Shown in pieces: positions 1-8,768 of a stretch of DNA of 64,000 bases (positions within the stretch are counted from its first letter, which is position 1; the number at the start of each line of letters is the position of its first letter). The notes beneath the pieces were generated by a model, which was not told the DNA's origin, ran no database searches, and worked only from the letters and a program-made list of their open reading frames with translations. Position numbers and translations under genes: made by a program. The DNA comes from Halorubrum aidingense JCM 13560 (GTDB taxonomy: Archaea; Halobacteriota; Halobacteria; Halobacteriales; Haloferacaceae). The stretch spans positions 1 through 64,000 of the forward strand of contig NZ_AOJI01000024.1 in NCBI RefSeq assembly GCF_000336995.1, given 5' to 3'.

Positions 1-429
1 GCGGCCGAGCGGATGCGTCGGATCGAACTCGCGGATCACGAGCGCGCCGCCGGGCGCGAGGACCCGCGCGGCTTCCCGGAGCGCCGCGTCGTGGTCGGGG
101 AGGTGGTGGAAGGCGTCCACGATCGTGATCGCGTCGATCGTCGCGTCGCGGAACGGGAGCCGCCCGGCGTCGCCGGCGACGCCGGAGAGCCCGCGGACCT
201 CGCTCGCGCGAGCGAGCATCCCGACGGACGCGTCGACCACGGTGATCTCGGGGCCGGTCAGCGCGGCCGCGGCGCGCCCGGACCCGCCTCCCACGTCGAG
301 CAGGCGGTCGATGGGACGAGTCGCGTGGCCGAGCCCCGCGGCCAGTTTCTCCCCGTTCGCGGGCGGCATCGCGAGGTCGTACAGCGGGGCCACCCGATCG
401 AAGAAGCCGACGTCGCCGACACCGTGCAT
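1..429 (-). CDS. Class I SAM-dependent methyltransferase, C-terminus cut by window edge
   Basis: Reading leftward from an ATG at 429, 143 codons stay open to the window edge. The protein begins MHGVGDVGFFDRVAPLYDLA, like UbiE/Methyltransf_11 proteins (FDRVAPLYD opening). SAM-binding motif I is LLDVGGGSGRAA around residue 45, followed by an acidic strand end (ITVVDAS) and a motif resembling post-motif II (AITIVDAFHHLPDHDAALRE). The last visible residues, ALVIREFDPTHPLG, fit the motif III strand. Only the N-terminal part of the Rossmann domain is visible, so the substrate cannot be told; a small-molecule or quinone-type methyl acceptor is a family-level guess. It is divergent from the GNAT gene at 510. 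Confidence 0.85.
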   Translation of the reverse strand, partial: MHGVGDVGFFDRVAPLYDLAMPPANGEKLAAGLGHATRPIDRLLDVGGGSGRAAAALTGPEITVVDASVGMLARASEVRGLSGVAGDAGRLPFRDATIDAITIVDAFHHLPDHDAALREAARVLAPGGALVIREFDPTHPLGR

Positions 430-482
430 GGCCGTGCTCGGCGACGGAGCAAGTTAAAAGCGAGCGCGGCGGCCCGACCGCA

Positions 483-490
483 TTTATATA
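483..490 (+). promoter_or_regulatory. TATA box of the GNAT gene
   Basis: TTTATATA lies 20-27 bp upstream of the ATG at 510 in otherwise GC-rich sequence. This spacing is the usual haloarchaeal arrangement for a leaderless mRNA, and supports the chosen start. Confidence 0.7.
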
Positions 491-509
491 CCCGCGCCGT
501 AGGAGCGGC

Positions 510-1136
510 ATGGAGTTCTCGCTTCTCGGCCGGCCGGGTTCGGGCGCGACCCTCCGGCTCGACTACCGGGCGTTCGCGTACGCCGGGAAGTTCGTCGTCG
601 TCGCGCCCGGAAAGGCGGTGCTCAGGACGCCGGACGGCTCGCCGGCGGTGCCGGAGTGGGAGCCGACGGAGTCGCTCCCGCCCACGGTCGCGGCGAGCGA
701 GCTCGACGACGACGTGTACGCCGCCGTCTCCTTCTCGCCGGACCGAACCGATCCCGAGTGCTGCCGGCTCAGGTACGTCACGGTTCACACCGCGCGCCGC
801 GGCGAAGGGTTGGGTCCGCGGCTCGTCGATCGGACCGTCTCGCGGCTCGCCGCCGACGGCTACGCGCGAGTCCGGATCGCGGTCAACAACCCGTTCGCCT
901 ACGTCGCACTTTATAAATCCGGCTTCGCGTACACCGGCGACCGAACCGGGATCGCGGAACTGGAACTGGCGCGGCCGGCCGACGAACCGACCGCCTCGCC
1001 GGAGCGAGTCGCCGCCTACCGAACTGGTCTGCGCGTGTTCCTCGACGAGGCGCGCGCCGGCGACCGCGACCTCGACCCCGCGGAACGGCGGTTCATCGCG
1101 GCGCGGCTCGACGACGGCTCGCCGCCGGACGGCTGA
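510..1136 (+). CDS. GNAT-family N-acetyltransferase
   Basis: A 208-residue acidic protein. Residues about 88-130 carry the GNAT acetyl-CoA core: a beta-strand LRYVTVHTARRGEGLGPRLV, with RRGEGLG as the pyrophosphate-binding Q/RxxGxG/A variant, followed by a helix and a second strand (VRIAVNNPFAYVALYKSGF), which includes the typical NP..A..LY..GF sequence of motif B. The first ~85 residues and last ~50 residues have no recognised domain; the C-terminal tail has charged helices. A TATA box about 25 bp upstream fixes the start. The acceptor is unknown. It is convergent with tspO, with only 4 bp between the stops. Confidence 0.8.
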   Translation: MEFSLLGRPGSGATLRLDYRAFAYAGKFVVVAPGKAVLRTPDGSPAVPEWEPTESLPPTVAASELDDDVYAAVSFSPDRTDPECCRLRYVTVHTARRGEGLGPRLVDRTVSRLAADGYARVRIAVNNPFAYVALYKSGFAYTGDRTGIAELELARPADEPTASPERVAAYRTGLRVFLDEARAGDRDLDPAERRFIAARLDDGSPPDG

Positions 1137-1140
1137 CGAG

Positions 1141-1674
1141 TCAGTTCAGCGCCCAGATCCCGTAGTTGAGCGCGGTCGCGAAGCCGATCCACGCGAGGTA
1201 CGGCACCAACAGCAGCGCGGCCCGCCGGTCGACGCGCGCGAAGGCGGCCATCGTCGCGACGACGAGCGGGATGAGGAGCGCGAGCACGACGAGCCCGAGA
1301 TCGGCGCGTTCGAGCCCCCAGAAGACGGGCGACCACGCGACGTTGACCGCGAGTTGGACGGCGAACAGCCCGAGCGCGACCCGCACGTTGCGGGCGACCC
1401 CGAGTCCGTCGTCTACATCGCCGCTCCGCCGGCGACCCGTCACGTAGACGAGCGCCGCCGCGGCGCCGAGCATCGCGTACAGAATCGGCCAGACGACGCC
1501 GAACGCCCAGTTGGGCGGGTAGTACGAGGGCAGTTCGAGGGCGGCGAACCACGCGCTCTCGGTCGCGGTGAAGGGGACACCGATCGCGCCGATCAGGTTG
1601 ACCGCGATCGCCGCGAGGACGACGAGGGCCGCGTCCCGTCGGTCTGGCAGGCGGGTTCGGAAAGCGGGAGCCAT
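1141..1674 (-). CDS. tspO: TspO/MBR family membrane protein
   Basis: A 177-residue protein with five predicted membrane segments, the usual TspO size. Family signatures are visible: PSYYPPNWAFGVVWPILYAM after helix 1, VNVAWSPVFWGLERADLGLV in helices 3-4 and VPYLAWIGFATALNYGIWALN at the end. TspO proteins bind porphyrins and other hydrophobic ligands and modulate pigment or stress responses; the ligand here is inferred only from the family. An ATG at 1674 is preferred over an in-frame GTG at 1683. A TTTTAA element lies about 30 bp upstream on this strand. Confidence 0.9.
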   Translation of the reverse strand: MAPAFRTRLPDRRDAALVVLAAIAVNLIGAIGVPFTATESAWFAALELPSYYPPNWAFGVVWPILYAMLGAAAALVYVTGRRRSGDVDDGLGVARNVRVALGLFAVQLAVNVAWSPVFWGLERADLGLVVLALLIPLVVATMAAFARVDRRAALLLVPYLAWIGFATALNYGIWALN

Positions 1675-1710
1675 ACCGCTCACTACGGCGGCGAGCCGCT
1701 TAAAATCGAC

Positions 1711-2727
1711 TCAGATCGCGTCGTAGTCCTCGCGGAACGTCTCCAGCGTCGCGGCGAGCACGCCGATGACGATCGGTCCGACGAAGAGGCCGGTGAAGCC
1801 GATCGAGTAGATGCCACCGAACACCCCGAGGAGGATGATAGCCGGGTTCAGATGCGCCGACTGGTCGATGACGATCGGGCGCGCGTAGTTGTCGAACAGC
1901 GAGACGACGACGAGGCCGTATAACGCCAGCAGGATTCCGGCGGTCACCTGGTCGACGAGGACGAGATACGCGGACGCGGGCCCCCAGACGAGGAACGCGC
2001 CGATGAGGGGGAGCAGCGCGAGCACGGCCATCACGAACGTCCAGAAGACGACGTTCGGAAGCCCGACCGCCCAGAGACCGAGCCCGGCGATGAGCGCCTG
2101 TAACACCGCGACCGAGATGTGACCGATGACGACCCCCCGAGTCGTCGCGTTCACCTTCTCGATGAGCCCGTCGATGACGGTCGGAGGCAGCGGGATCGTC
2201 GACCGGAGCCACCGCAGGAACGCCGGCCCGTCGAGGAGGGTGTAATACACCAGAAACAGCGCCAGCGCCAGCCCGAGCGACGCGCGCAGCGCGCTCGTGA
2301 ACACCCCGCCGAGCCCGCCGAACAACGCGTTGAGAAGCAGATCGCCGGCCGTCGTGAGCAGCTCGTCGATCTGGAACTCCTCGCCGGTGATCGCGGCGAT
2401 GCGCGCTTCGATCGCGGGGAGGTCGACGCCGGTGTCCCCGGCGGCGATCGAGGCGAGATCGCGGACGAATACCAGCGAGATGTACGCCAGCGGCAGGATG
2501 ACGGCGACGATCGACCCGAGGAGGATGACCATCGCCGAGGTCATGTTTCCGAGCCGCGGGGACAGCGGCTTCCGAAGGCGCCGAGAGAGTCGGCGGTGGA
2601 ACGGGAAGAGGACGTACGCGAGGATCGCCGAGGCGATGACGTACTCGATAAACGGGAGGATGATGAGAAGCGTCACCAGCGAGACGGCGCCGATGAGAAA
2701 CAGGAGGAACGATTGCCCGCGATTCAT
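1711..2727 (-). CDS. AI-2E family transporter (PerM-type membrane permease)
   Basis: 338 residues with the AI-2E/PerM layout: paired N-terminal helices (SFLLFLIGAVSLVTLLIILP and a second), a soluble stretch of about 80 residues, then a group of C-terminal helices. Typical pieces are ILAYVLFPFHRRLSRRLRKP after helix 2, FLVYYTLLDGPAFLRWLRS, and the ending GPIVIGVLAATLETFREDY. Family members export small molecules or sodium/protons; the substrate here is not deducible. The start at 2727 fits a TATA element 24 bp upstream. The next leftward gene, tspO, is co-directional 37 bp away. Confidence 0.88.
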   Translation of the reverse strand: MNRGQSFLLFLIGAVSLVTLLIILPFIEYVIASAILAYVLFPFHRRLSRRLRKPLSPRLGNMTSAMVILLGSIVAVILPLAYISLVFVRDLASIAAGDTGVDLPAIEARIAAITGEEFQIDELLTTAGDLLLNALFGGLGGVFTSALRASLGLALALFLVYYTLLDGPAFLRWLRSTIPLPPTVIDGLIEKVNATTRGVVIGHISVAVLQALIAGLGLWAVGLPNVVFWTFVMAVLALLPLIGAFLVWGPASAYLVLVDQVTAGILLALYGLVVVSLFDNYARPIVIDQSAHLNPAIILLGVFGGIYSIGFTGLFVGPIVIGVLAATLETFREDYDAI

Positions 2728-2750
2728 GGCGGCACCTCTCGCCGGCGATG

Positions 2751-2758
2751 TATAAACG
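2751..2758 (-). promoter_or_regulatory. TATA box of the AI-2E transporter gene
   Basis: Minus-strand CGTTTATA lies 24-31 bp upstream of the ATG at 2727, consistent with a leaderless haloarchaeal transcript. Confidence 0.6.
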
Positions 2759-2823
2759 TGGCCGGTGGCGTCGATCCGACGGATCGATATCGCCGTCGGC
2801 GCCCGCGCGGTGAGACGGTCCGC

Positions 2824-3420
2824 TCAGGCGCTCGCTTCGTCCTCGTCGAGCCCGGGCGCCGCCGCCGGGTCGACGTCCTCCGGCTCGGCGGTGTCGCCGC
2901 CCACGACCGTCTCGCCGTCGTCGGTCTCGACGTACACGTCGGCGGCGAACCCGGCGAGCGCGTTCTCGTACTCGGGCGTCTCCAACTTCTCGGGGGTCGC
3001 GGGGGCGTCGACGACGCCGCCGGCCGGCCGGAACTCGCCGAGCGGGTCGTCGATCGTGATCCTGTGTGCGGCGAAGAAGGACTCGTAGCGGCGGTAGTGT
3101 TCCTCCAGCTCCCCGCCCGGGATCTCCATCATCTCCGTCCAACCGTGATTGAAGAAGTCGAAGTTGGCCTGAACGTGGGTGATCTCGCGGGCCTCGGCCT
3201 CCGCGAAGCCGGCTTCGAGGGCGGCCACGTAGGCGTCCATCGTCGCGTCGAAGAAGCTGTCGAGGTGGTCGCGGCGCTCCTCGCGGCGCCCTTCGTCGGC
3301 CTTGTTGAGGAAGATGCTCGTGTGGAGATCGACGAGCTTGTCGTTCGCGACGTCGCCGATGACCGGCGTCGTCAGCGCCTTCTTCGCGGCCCAGTGGCGG
3401 ATGTTCTGCCGGATCTTCAT
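2824..3420 (-). CDS. Conserved haloarchaeal protein of unknown function (possibly DUF6149)
   Basis: 198 residues, no signal peptide or membrane segment. The first 150 residues are mostly helical and rich in aromatic and acidic residues (ATMDAYVAALEAGFAEAEAR, HVQANFDFFNHGWTEMMEIP), and the last 50 are a Pro/Asp/Glu-rich tail (VVDAPATPEKLETPEYENAL onward). I recognise the overall pattern as a haloarchaea-restricted family, probably the one called DUF6149, but cannot confirm this. It is divergent from the DUF1684 gene at 3531 with 110 bp between starts. Confidence 0.7.
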   Translation of the reverse strand: MKIRQNIRHWAAKKALTTPVIGDVANDKLVDLHTSIFLNKADEGRREERRDHLDSFFDATMDAYVAALEAGFAEAEAREITHVQANFDFFNHGWTEMMEIPGGELEEHYRRYESFFAAHRITIDDPLGEFRPAGGVVDAPATPEKLETPEYENALAGFAADVYVETDDGETVVGGDTAEPEDVDPAAAPGLDEDEASA

Positions 3421-3530
3421 GAACGCGGTTAGGGAGCGACGACCTTGAATCTGTGGCGAGCCGTCCGGTGGCGAGAGCCGGAACGGTCGACGAAACCATT
3501 ATTGCGCGAGGAACACAATACACTAGCGAG

Positions 3531-4121
3531 ATGACCGCGACGGACCCCGACGACGACTGGGCGAACCGGATCGAACACCAGCGGCAGGCGAAGATCGAGC
3601 ACTTCCGCGACTCGGCGCGGTCGCCGTTGCCGATATCCATGCGCGGCGACGCGTTCCCCGGGTTAGCGTACTACGAACCCGATCGGTCGTTTCGGTTCGT
3701 GCTCCCCTTACACGAGCACGACGACCCGGAAATGGTCACCGTCGAGACGACCGCCGACGGCGAGCAGACGTACCGCCGCTGGGGCGAGTTCCGGTTCGAG
3801 TTGGACGGCGAGGAACGCGCGCTGCAGGCGTACCGCCCGGCCGACGGCGCGGACCGGTTCTGGGTCCCGTTCCGCGACGCGACGAACGGCGAGGAGACGT
3901 ACGGCGCGGGCCGCTACCTCGATCTCGAACCGGACCGCGACCGCGTCGACGGCGAGTGGATCGTCGATTTCAACCACGCGTACAACCCGACGTGCGCGTA
4001 CAACCACGCCTACGAGTGCCCGCTGATCCCCACCGAAAACTGGCTCGACGCGCGGATCGAGGCCGGCGAGAAGGACTTCCCGGCCGAGCCCGCCGGCGCC
4101 GACGAGCACGGTCACGAGTAG
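3531..4121 (+). CDS. DUF1684 family protein
   Basis: 196 residues from the ATG at 3531; an in-frame upstream extension to 3453 looks non-coding. DUF1684 hallmarks are present: FPGLAYYEPDRSFRFVLPL, then GEQTYRRWGEFRFELDGEE, FWVPFRDATNGEETYGAGRY, and the strongly conserved end NHAYNPTCAYNHAYECPLIP with ENWL. The family is a cytosolic beta-rich fold of unknown activity; the Cys/His/Asn-rich end looks like an active or metal site, which is inference. An AT-rich element (ATTATT, near 3500) is about 30 bp upstream of the start. Confidence 0.88.
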   Translation: MTATDPDDDWANRIEHQRQAKIEHFRDSARSPLPISMRGDAFPGLAYYEPDRSFRFVLPLHEHDDPEMVTVETTADGEQTYRRWGEFRFELDGEERALQAYRPADGADRFWVPFRDATNGEETYGAGRYLDLEPDRDRVDGEWIVDFNHAYNPTCAYNHAYECPLIPTENWLDARIEAGEKDFPAEPAGADEHGHE

Positions 4122-4270
4122 CGCGATCGAACCGGTAGTCTGGACGACAAGTCGACCGAACGAGCCGCCGAAGCGTCGATATCTCGGGGAAGAGGCGACC
4201 GAGAGACGGTCTATCACGGTCGTCAACGCGGATGACAATCCACATTAACCCCGAATCCGAACAGCCGATT

Positions 4271-5509
4271 ATGAGCGATTCGTACGTGATCATCGGTGAC
4301 GGCATCGCGGGCGCGTCGGCGGCCGAGACGCTCCGCGAGGAGGCACCAGACGCCGATATCACGGTTCTCACCGACGAGGGAGAGTCCCTCTACAACCGGA
4401 TCCTGATAAAGGAGTACGCGAAGGGGAAGCTCCCGGAGGCGCCGATTTCGATCCACCAAGAGGAGTGGTACGACGACCACGACGTCGACCTCCGGCTCAA
4501 CACCGTCGTCGTCGACATCGACGTCGAGAACGACGCGATCCACACCCACGAGGGAGAGACGTTCGCGTACGACACCCTGCTGCTCGCGGTCGGCGGGACC
4601 CCTCAGCAGCTCCCGGTCGGGAACGCGGACGCCGACGGGATCCACCACTTCTGGACGTTCCAGGACGCCCGCAAGATCAAAGCGAGCGTGGAGGACGCCG
4701 ACAACGCCGTCATCGTCGGCGCCGGGCTCTTAGGCATCGACTTCGCCGCCATCTGCGGCGCACAGGACGTCGAGGCGAAGTACCTGATGCGCGGTGACGC
4801 CTGGTGGCGCTACGCGCTCTCCGAGGAGGGCGCCGAGATCATGCACGACGCGATGCGCGAGCGCGGCGTCGAGCCGGTGTTCGGCTCCGGCGTCGACCAC
4901 TTCGAAGTCGACGACGACGGCCACGTCGAGGCCGCGGTCGACCCGAACGGCGAGCGCTACGAGTGCGACTTCGCCGGCGTCGCCATCGGGCTCAACTTCA
5001 ACACCGAACTGGTCGAGGACACGCCGATCGAGACCGAAGACGGCATCGTCGTCGACGAGTTCATGCGGACGAACGTGGACAACGTGTACGCCGCCGGTGA
5101 CATCACCACGTTCAACGACCTCGTGCTCGGCGAGCAGGCGAAGAACGGCTCGTGGGGGTCGGCCAAAGAGCAGGGCACGGTCGCCGCCCGCAACATGGTC
5201 GAGTACGGCAGCGAGACGTTCGAGTGGGTCTCGTCGTACTCGATCACGCACTTCGACTTCCCGTTCCTCTCGTTCGGCCACCCGACGCTCGGCGACGACT
5301 CCGTCGAGGCCACCACGGCCGACGGCGAGTGGCGACGGGTCGCGCTGCAGGACGGGAAGATCGTCGGCGGCGTGCTCATCGGCGACCTCTCGCCGCAGTC
5401 GGCGTTCAAACAGCTGATGCGCGAGGGCCGCGACGTGAGCGGTCAGACCGATCTGCTCATGGAGCCCGGCTTCTCCGTCGACGACCTGGCGGCGCAGACG
5501 GAGCAGTAG
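4271..5509 (+). CDS. FAD-dependent pyridine-nucleotide-disulfide oxidoreductase
   Basis: 412 residues from the ATG at 4271; a further in-frame ATG lies at 4232. The N-terminus is a dinucleotide fold (YVIIGDGIAGASAAETLREE) for FAD, then YNRILIKEYAKGKLPE typical of nitrite-reductase-like and rubredoxin-reductase-like flavoproteins. A second NAD(P)H-binding fold follows (VIVGAGLLGIDFAAICG), and the FAD-contacting NVYAAGDITTFND motif lies near residue 275. There is no CxxC active-site pair, so it belongs to the NirB/assimilatory or ferredoxin-reductase group rather than the dihydrolipoamide group. The electron acceptor is unknown. A tandem repeat begins 9 bp after its stop. Confidence 0.85.
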   Translation: MSDSYVIIGDGIAGASAAETLREEAPDADITVLTDEGESLYNRILIKEYAKGKLPEAPISIHQEEWYDDHDVDLRLNTVVVDIDVENDAIHTHEGETFAYDTLLLAVGGTPQQLPVGNADADGIHHFWTFQDARKIKASVEDADNAVIVGAGLLGIDFAAICGAQDVEAKYLMRGDAWWRYALSEEGAEIMHDAMRERGVEPVFGSGVDHFEVDDDGHVEAAVDPNGERYECDFAGVAIGLNFNTELVEDTPIETEDGIVVDEFMRTNVDNVYAAGDITTFNDLVLGEQAKNGSWGSAKEQGTVAARNMVEYGSETFEWVSSYSITHFDFPFLSFGHPTLGDDSVEATTADGEWRRVALQDGKIVGGVLIGDLSPQSAFKQLMREGRDVSGQTDLLMEPGFSVDDLAAQTEQ

Positions 5510-5517
5510 GCGCGACG

Positions 5518-5566
5518 CAGTAGCAAACGTCGGCAGAGCAGTAGCAAACGTCGGCAGAGCAGTAGG
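5518..5566 (+). repeat. Tandem 21-bp direct repeat just after a gene
   Basis: Two perfect copies of a 21-bp unit beginning CAGTAGCAAACG (5518-5538 and 5539-5559) followed by a third partial copy CAGTAG. The unit carries the same CAG TAG that ends the preceding gene (GAG CAG TAG at 5501-5509), so it looks like slippage duplication of 3'-end sequence. It lies in the 161-bp gap before the histidine kinase. Confidence 0.85.
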
Positions 5567-5670
5567 CCGCGGGGGTCCTCCGCTCCCCGCACGGTCGCGG
5601 GGGATCGAGATGCGGCCGACGACGAGTCATCCAATACCTTTTCACGCGCTCGTGATCTCTCTGCTACCCA

Positions 5671-7941
5671 ATGGCTCGCGGATCGTCTCCCGATCGGTCG
5701 TCAGTGCCCGGTGACGACTTCTTTCGGTCGTTCGTCACGGAGTGTTCTGACCCGGTCGTGTCGATCGACCGCGACGGCGCCGTCGTCTACGCCAACCCCG
5801 CGACGGAGGCTGTCCTCGGGTACGATCCCGCCGATCTTCGCGATCGGCAGCTCACCGAGCTGATCGCCGATGACGCCACGGACGAGCGGGTCCGCTCGCT
5901 TCGCGGGCGGCTCGACGCGATCGCGGGAATCGCCGACGCCGGCCGATTCGGGTTTCCGGCACGACACGCGGACGGGCACACGGTCACGTTCTCCGTGCAG
6001 TTTCACGAGCACGCGGCGGGCGGAGCGGCCGCCGACTCGGACGCTCGCGTCTACACCGGCGTGTTCCGGGACGCCGTGGCGGACCCGGCGGACCGCGAAC
6101 TCAAGACGTTCCGCAACCTCGTCGAGCAGGCCGGACACGCCATCTACGTCACCGACACCGACGGGACGATCGAGTACGTCAACCCCGCGTTCACCGACCA
6201 CACCGGCTACGAGCCCGCCGACGCGATCGGCGCCACCCCGGCGATACTCAACTCCGGGGAGATGCCCGAATCGTACTACGACTCGCTGTGGGCGACCCTC
6301 AGAGACGGGGAGGTGTGGGAAGAAGAGATCGTCGACAGGCGCCGAGACGGCAGTGTATATCACGCTCACCAGACGATCGCTCCCGTGTTCGACGAGTCGG
6401 GAGCGCTCTCGCGGTTCGTCGCGATCCAGACCGACATCTCCGAGCGGAAAGCGGCGATGGGACAGCTGAAACAGTACCGCGACATCGTCGAACAGCTCGA
6501 CGATCCGATCCTGTTGCAGAACTGCGCGGGCGAGTTCGAACTGGTCAACGAAGCGGTGAGCGAGTTCGCCGGCGTCTCTCGCGAGGAGCTGTACGGTACC
6601 GACGAGTTCGCGTTCATGGACGCGGAGACCGCGAGCGAGATCGACGAGCGGCGTCGAGAGGTCCTAGAAACGGAGGCGATGGCCGAGTACAGCGTCTCGC
6701 CGTCGTTCGAGCGGAGCGACCGAGAGGCGACGTTCAGCACCCAGCGGTACCCGTACTACGACGGCGACGGCGAACTGGCGGGGACGTTCGCGATCTGTCG
6801 GGATATCACGCGGCTGAAGGCCCGCGAGCGCGATCTCGAACGCTACGAACGGGCCGTGAACGGCGCGACGGACCTCATCGCCGCCACCGATCGCGACGGC
6901 CGGTTCCTCTTTGCGAACCCGCAGTACCGCGCGTACCACGGGATCGAAACCGACGACGTGCGGGGACTCACTATCGCCGAGGTGATCGGCGACGAGCGGT
7001 ACCGCGACGTGAGCGGGTACGTCGACCGGGCCCTCCGGGGTCGCACCGTCGAGTACCGGACGACGCGGGCGCATCCGGAGCGGGGAACCCGAACGTTCGA
7101 CGTTCGGTACTACCCGTTGGAACACCGGGACGAGGAGGAGCCCGGGGGGGTGGTCGCGGTGCTCCGCGACGTGACCGACAGCGTGAACCGCGCGCGCCAG
7201 CTCAGCGTCGTGGACCGCGTGCTCCAGCACAACCTGCGGAACGCGCTGACGGTGATTCGCGGCCGGGCGGAACAGCTCGTCGCGACCGACGCGACCGACG
7301 CGACCGGTTCGGCGGACCGTTCCGGTCTCGGCTCGGGCGAGGCCACCGGCGTAGACGGCGCGGACGGCGGAGTCGACGTCGCCGACGCGGCCTCGTACAT
7401 CGTCGCGCGGGCCGACGATCTGCTGACGACGAGCGAGAAGGCACACCACATCACCGAGATGCTCAGCGATGCGCCCGAGACGGAACCGGTCGACGTGGCG
7501 CGGACGGTCGACCGCCTCGCGGCGACGGCGGCCGCCGAGTCTCCGAACGCGTCGGTGTCCGTTTCGACGCCCGACGACGGGGGCGCCGTCGCCGCGGCGA
7601 CGGACTGGATCGATCGGGCGTTCGACGAACTGATCCGGAACGCGATCGAACACCACGACCGCGAGCGCCCGACCGTCGAAATCGCGGTCCGATCGACGGC
7701 CGAGGCGGTCGAAGTCGAGATCGCGGACGACGGCCCCGGACTCACCGGGATGAACCGCGACGTGCTGGAGACGGGAGAAGCGGTCGACGCGCTGTATCAC
7801 GGCAGCGGACTCGGGCTGTGGCTCGTGTACTGGGTGATCCAGCAGTCGGGGGGCTCGGCGACGGTCGCGGCGCGGGACCCCCGCGGAACCACGGTGACGG
7901 TAAGCCTCCCGCGTTCGAAACGGAAGGCCGGCGGCTCGTGA
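5671..7941 (+). CDS. Multi-PAS sensor histidine kinase, soluble
   Basis: 756 residues with no membrane segment, so a cytoplasmic sensor. Four PAS-like units are visible: about 12-125 (SDPVVSIDRDGAVVYANP), 135-260 (HAIYVTDTDGTIEYVNPAFT, closing with the PAC-type FVAIQTDISERKAA), 270-385 and 390-505 (DLIAATDRDGRFLFANPQYR). The phosphoacceptor region VVDRVLQHNLRNALTVIRGR puts the candidate histidine at residue 520. The HATPase domain has an N box (DELIRNAIEHHDRERP), a G1 box (IADDGPGL) and a G2 box (GSGLGLWLVYWVI). A Ser/Thr/Gly-rich insert of about 35 residues separates the H box from the ATPase domain. No receiver domain or regulator gene is adjacent, so this is an orphan kinase. No haem or flavin ligand can be assigned. 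Confidence 0.92.
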   Translation: MARGSSPDRSSVPGDDFFRSFVTECSDPVVSIDRDGAVVYANPATEAVLGYDPADLRDRQLTELIADDATDERVRSLRGRLDAIAGIADAGRFGFPARHADGHTVTFSVQFHEHAAGGAAADSDARVYTGVFRDAVADPADRELKTFRNLVEQAGHAIYVTDTDGTIEYVNPAFTDHTGYEPADAIGATPAILNSGEMPESYYDSLWATLRDGEVWEEEIVDRRRDGSVYHAHQTIAPVFDESGALSRFVAIQTDISERKAAMGQLKQYRDIVEQLDDPILLQNCAGEFELVNEAVSEFAGVSREELYGTDEFAFMDAETASEIDERRREVLETEAMAEYSVSPSFERSDREATFSTQRYPYYDGDGELAGTFAICRDITRLKARERDLERYERAVNGATDLIAATDRDGRFLFANPQYRAYHGIETDDVRGLTIAEVIGDERYRDVSGYVDRALRGRTVEYRTTRAHPERGTRTFDVRYYPLEHRDEEEPGGVVAVLRDVTDSVNRARQLSVVDRVLQHNLRNALTVIRGRAEQLVATDATDATGSADRSGLGSGEATGVDGADGGVDVADAASYIVARADDLLTTSEKAHHITEMLSDAPETEPVDVARTVDRLAATAAAESPNASVSVSTPDDGGAVAAATDWIDRAFDELIRNAIEHHDRERPTVEIAVRSTAEAVEVEIADDGPGLTGMNRDVLETGEAVDALYHGSGLGLWLVYWVIQQSGGSATVAARDPRGTTVTVSLPRSKRKAGGS

Positions 7942-7991
7942 GCGAGGGTTCGGTGGGGCGCTATTCTCACGATCTCGGGGTCGACGCAAGG

Positions 7992-8000
7992 TTTATCATT
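7992..8000 (+). promoter_or_regulatory. TATA box of the small gene at 8022
   Basis: TTTATCATT lies 22-30 bp upstream of the ATG at 8022, the spacing expected for a leaderless transcript. Confidence 0.6.
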
Positions 8001-8021
8001 AATAATGTGGTATGTGTTCAC

Positions 8022-8237
8022 ATGCCACTCAGGGAAACGGGGAGACGAATGCGGCTCCGGCGTACCGGACGGGTACCGACCGACGCGCGGGTCCGTCACT
8101 ACGACGAGCTCGACGAGGACACGCAGGTCGCGGTTCTGGAGCTGGCGGGGCGACCGCGGACGGCCCCCGAAACCGGCGACCTCGACGACGGCGACGTGGT
8201 GAAATTCACCGACTACTACGAGGTCCGCGCGCGCTGA
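8022..8237 (+). CDS. Small basic/acidic protein of unknown function
   Basis: 71 residues from the ATG at 8022 (MPLRETGRRMRLRRTG...), with an Arg-rich start and an acidic second half ending GDVVKFTDYYEVRAR. No domain is recognised. A promoter at leaderless spacing and acidic haloarchaeal codon use support it as a real gene. An internal ATG at 8049 would give a 62-residue form. Confidence 0.6.
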   Translation: MPLRETGRRMRLRRTGRVPTDARVRHYDELDEDTQVAVLELAGRPRTAPETGDLDDGDVVKFTDYYEVRAR

Positions 8238-8351
8238 CCGCGGCGTCGACGAGTCGTCACCCGGACAGCGACCGGGCGGTGAGACGCGCCCCGATCGGGC
8301 GAGTGGCCCCTAAAGCGAAGTTGTTTTCGCCCGCCGGACGAAACCCGAATC

Positions 8352-8768
8352 ATGGACAGTGGCGGATCTAGCGACATGACGTTGGCGTTCGAGTTGGAGG
8401 CGTTACAGTCCCTCGCGGACCCCAACGACGTGTTCAACAACGCTCGGCAGTGGACGGAGTACGTCGGCGTCGTCAGCGAGAAGCCGACCTACGTCGTCAC
8501 CAACTTCACCCGCAAACACCGCGTGCGTCAGGACTTCTTTTCGGGGCCGCGCGGCGTCGAGGAGAGTTTGACGAACATCGCCAAGCAGTTCGACACCGAC
8601 CGACACGTGTTCGTCGGCGTCGACGAGGAGGACGAGGCCCTCGCCGCGGCGACCGGGTGGGAGTTCCTCCACGTCGAGGACGCGGCGGACGCCGCCGGCT
8701 GGACCCTCGCGGGCGACGAGCGCGACGCTGAGCCCGCCGAAGAGCCCTCTCGCGACGACTGGCCCTGA
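8352..8768 (+). CDS. Conserved haloarchaeal protein (possibly DUF7124)
   Basis: 138 residues; the conserved part probably begins at the internal ATG at 8385 (MTLAFELEALQSLADPNDVF). Two alpha/beta segments are visible: DVFNNARQWTEYVGVVSEKP followed by TYVVTNFTRKHRVRQDFF, and DTDRHVFVGVDEEDEALAAA. It ends in an acidic tail (EPAEEPSRDDWP). It resembles a widespread haloarchaeal family of unknown function that I believe is DUF7124; this name is from memory. It is cytosolic, with no catalytic motif. Confidence 0.75.
   Translation: MDSGGSSDMTLAFELEALQSLADPNDVFNNARQWTEYVGVVSEKPTYVVTNFTRKHRVRQDFFSGPRGVEESLTNIAKQFDTDRHVFVGVDEEDEALAAATGWEFLHVEDAADAAGWTLAGDERDAEPAEEPSRDDWP

Noticed and set aside
13-1923. 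A 636-codon open frame on the plus strand
   Set aside because: It is antisense to the methyltransferase, runs across GNAT in another frame, and is antisense to TspO; its translation is Arg/Pro/Glu low-complexity, as expected for shadow frames in high-GC DNA.
1700-3640. A 646-codon minus-strand open frame
   Set aside because: It runs out of frame through the AI-2E transporter and DUF genes, and its translation is repetitive Arg-rich sequence.
6288-8021. Long plus-strand frame overlapping the histidine kinase
   Set aside because: Only its last 72 codons (from 8022) look coding; the remainder is the out-of-frame reading of the kinase.
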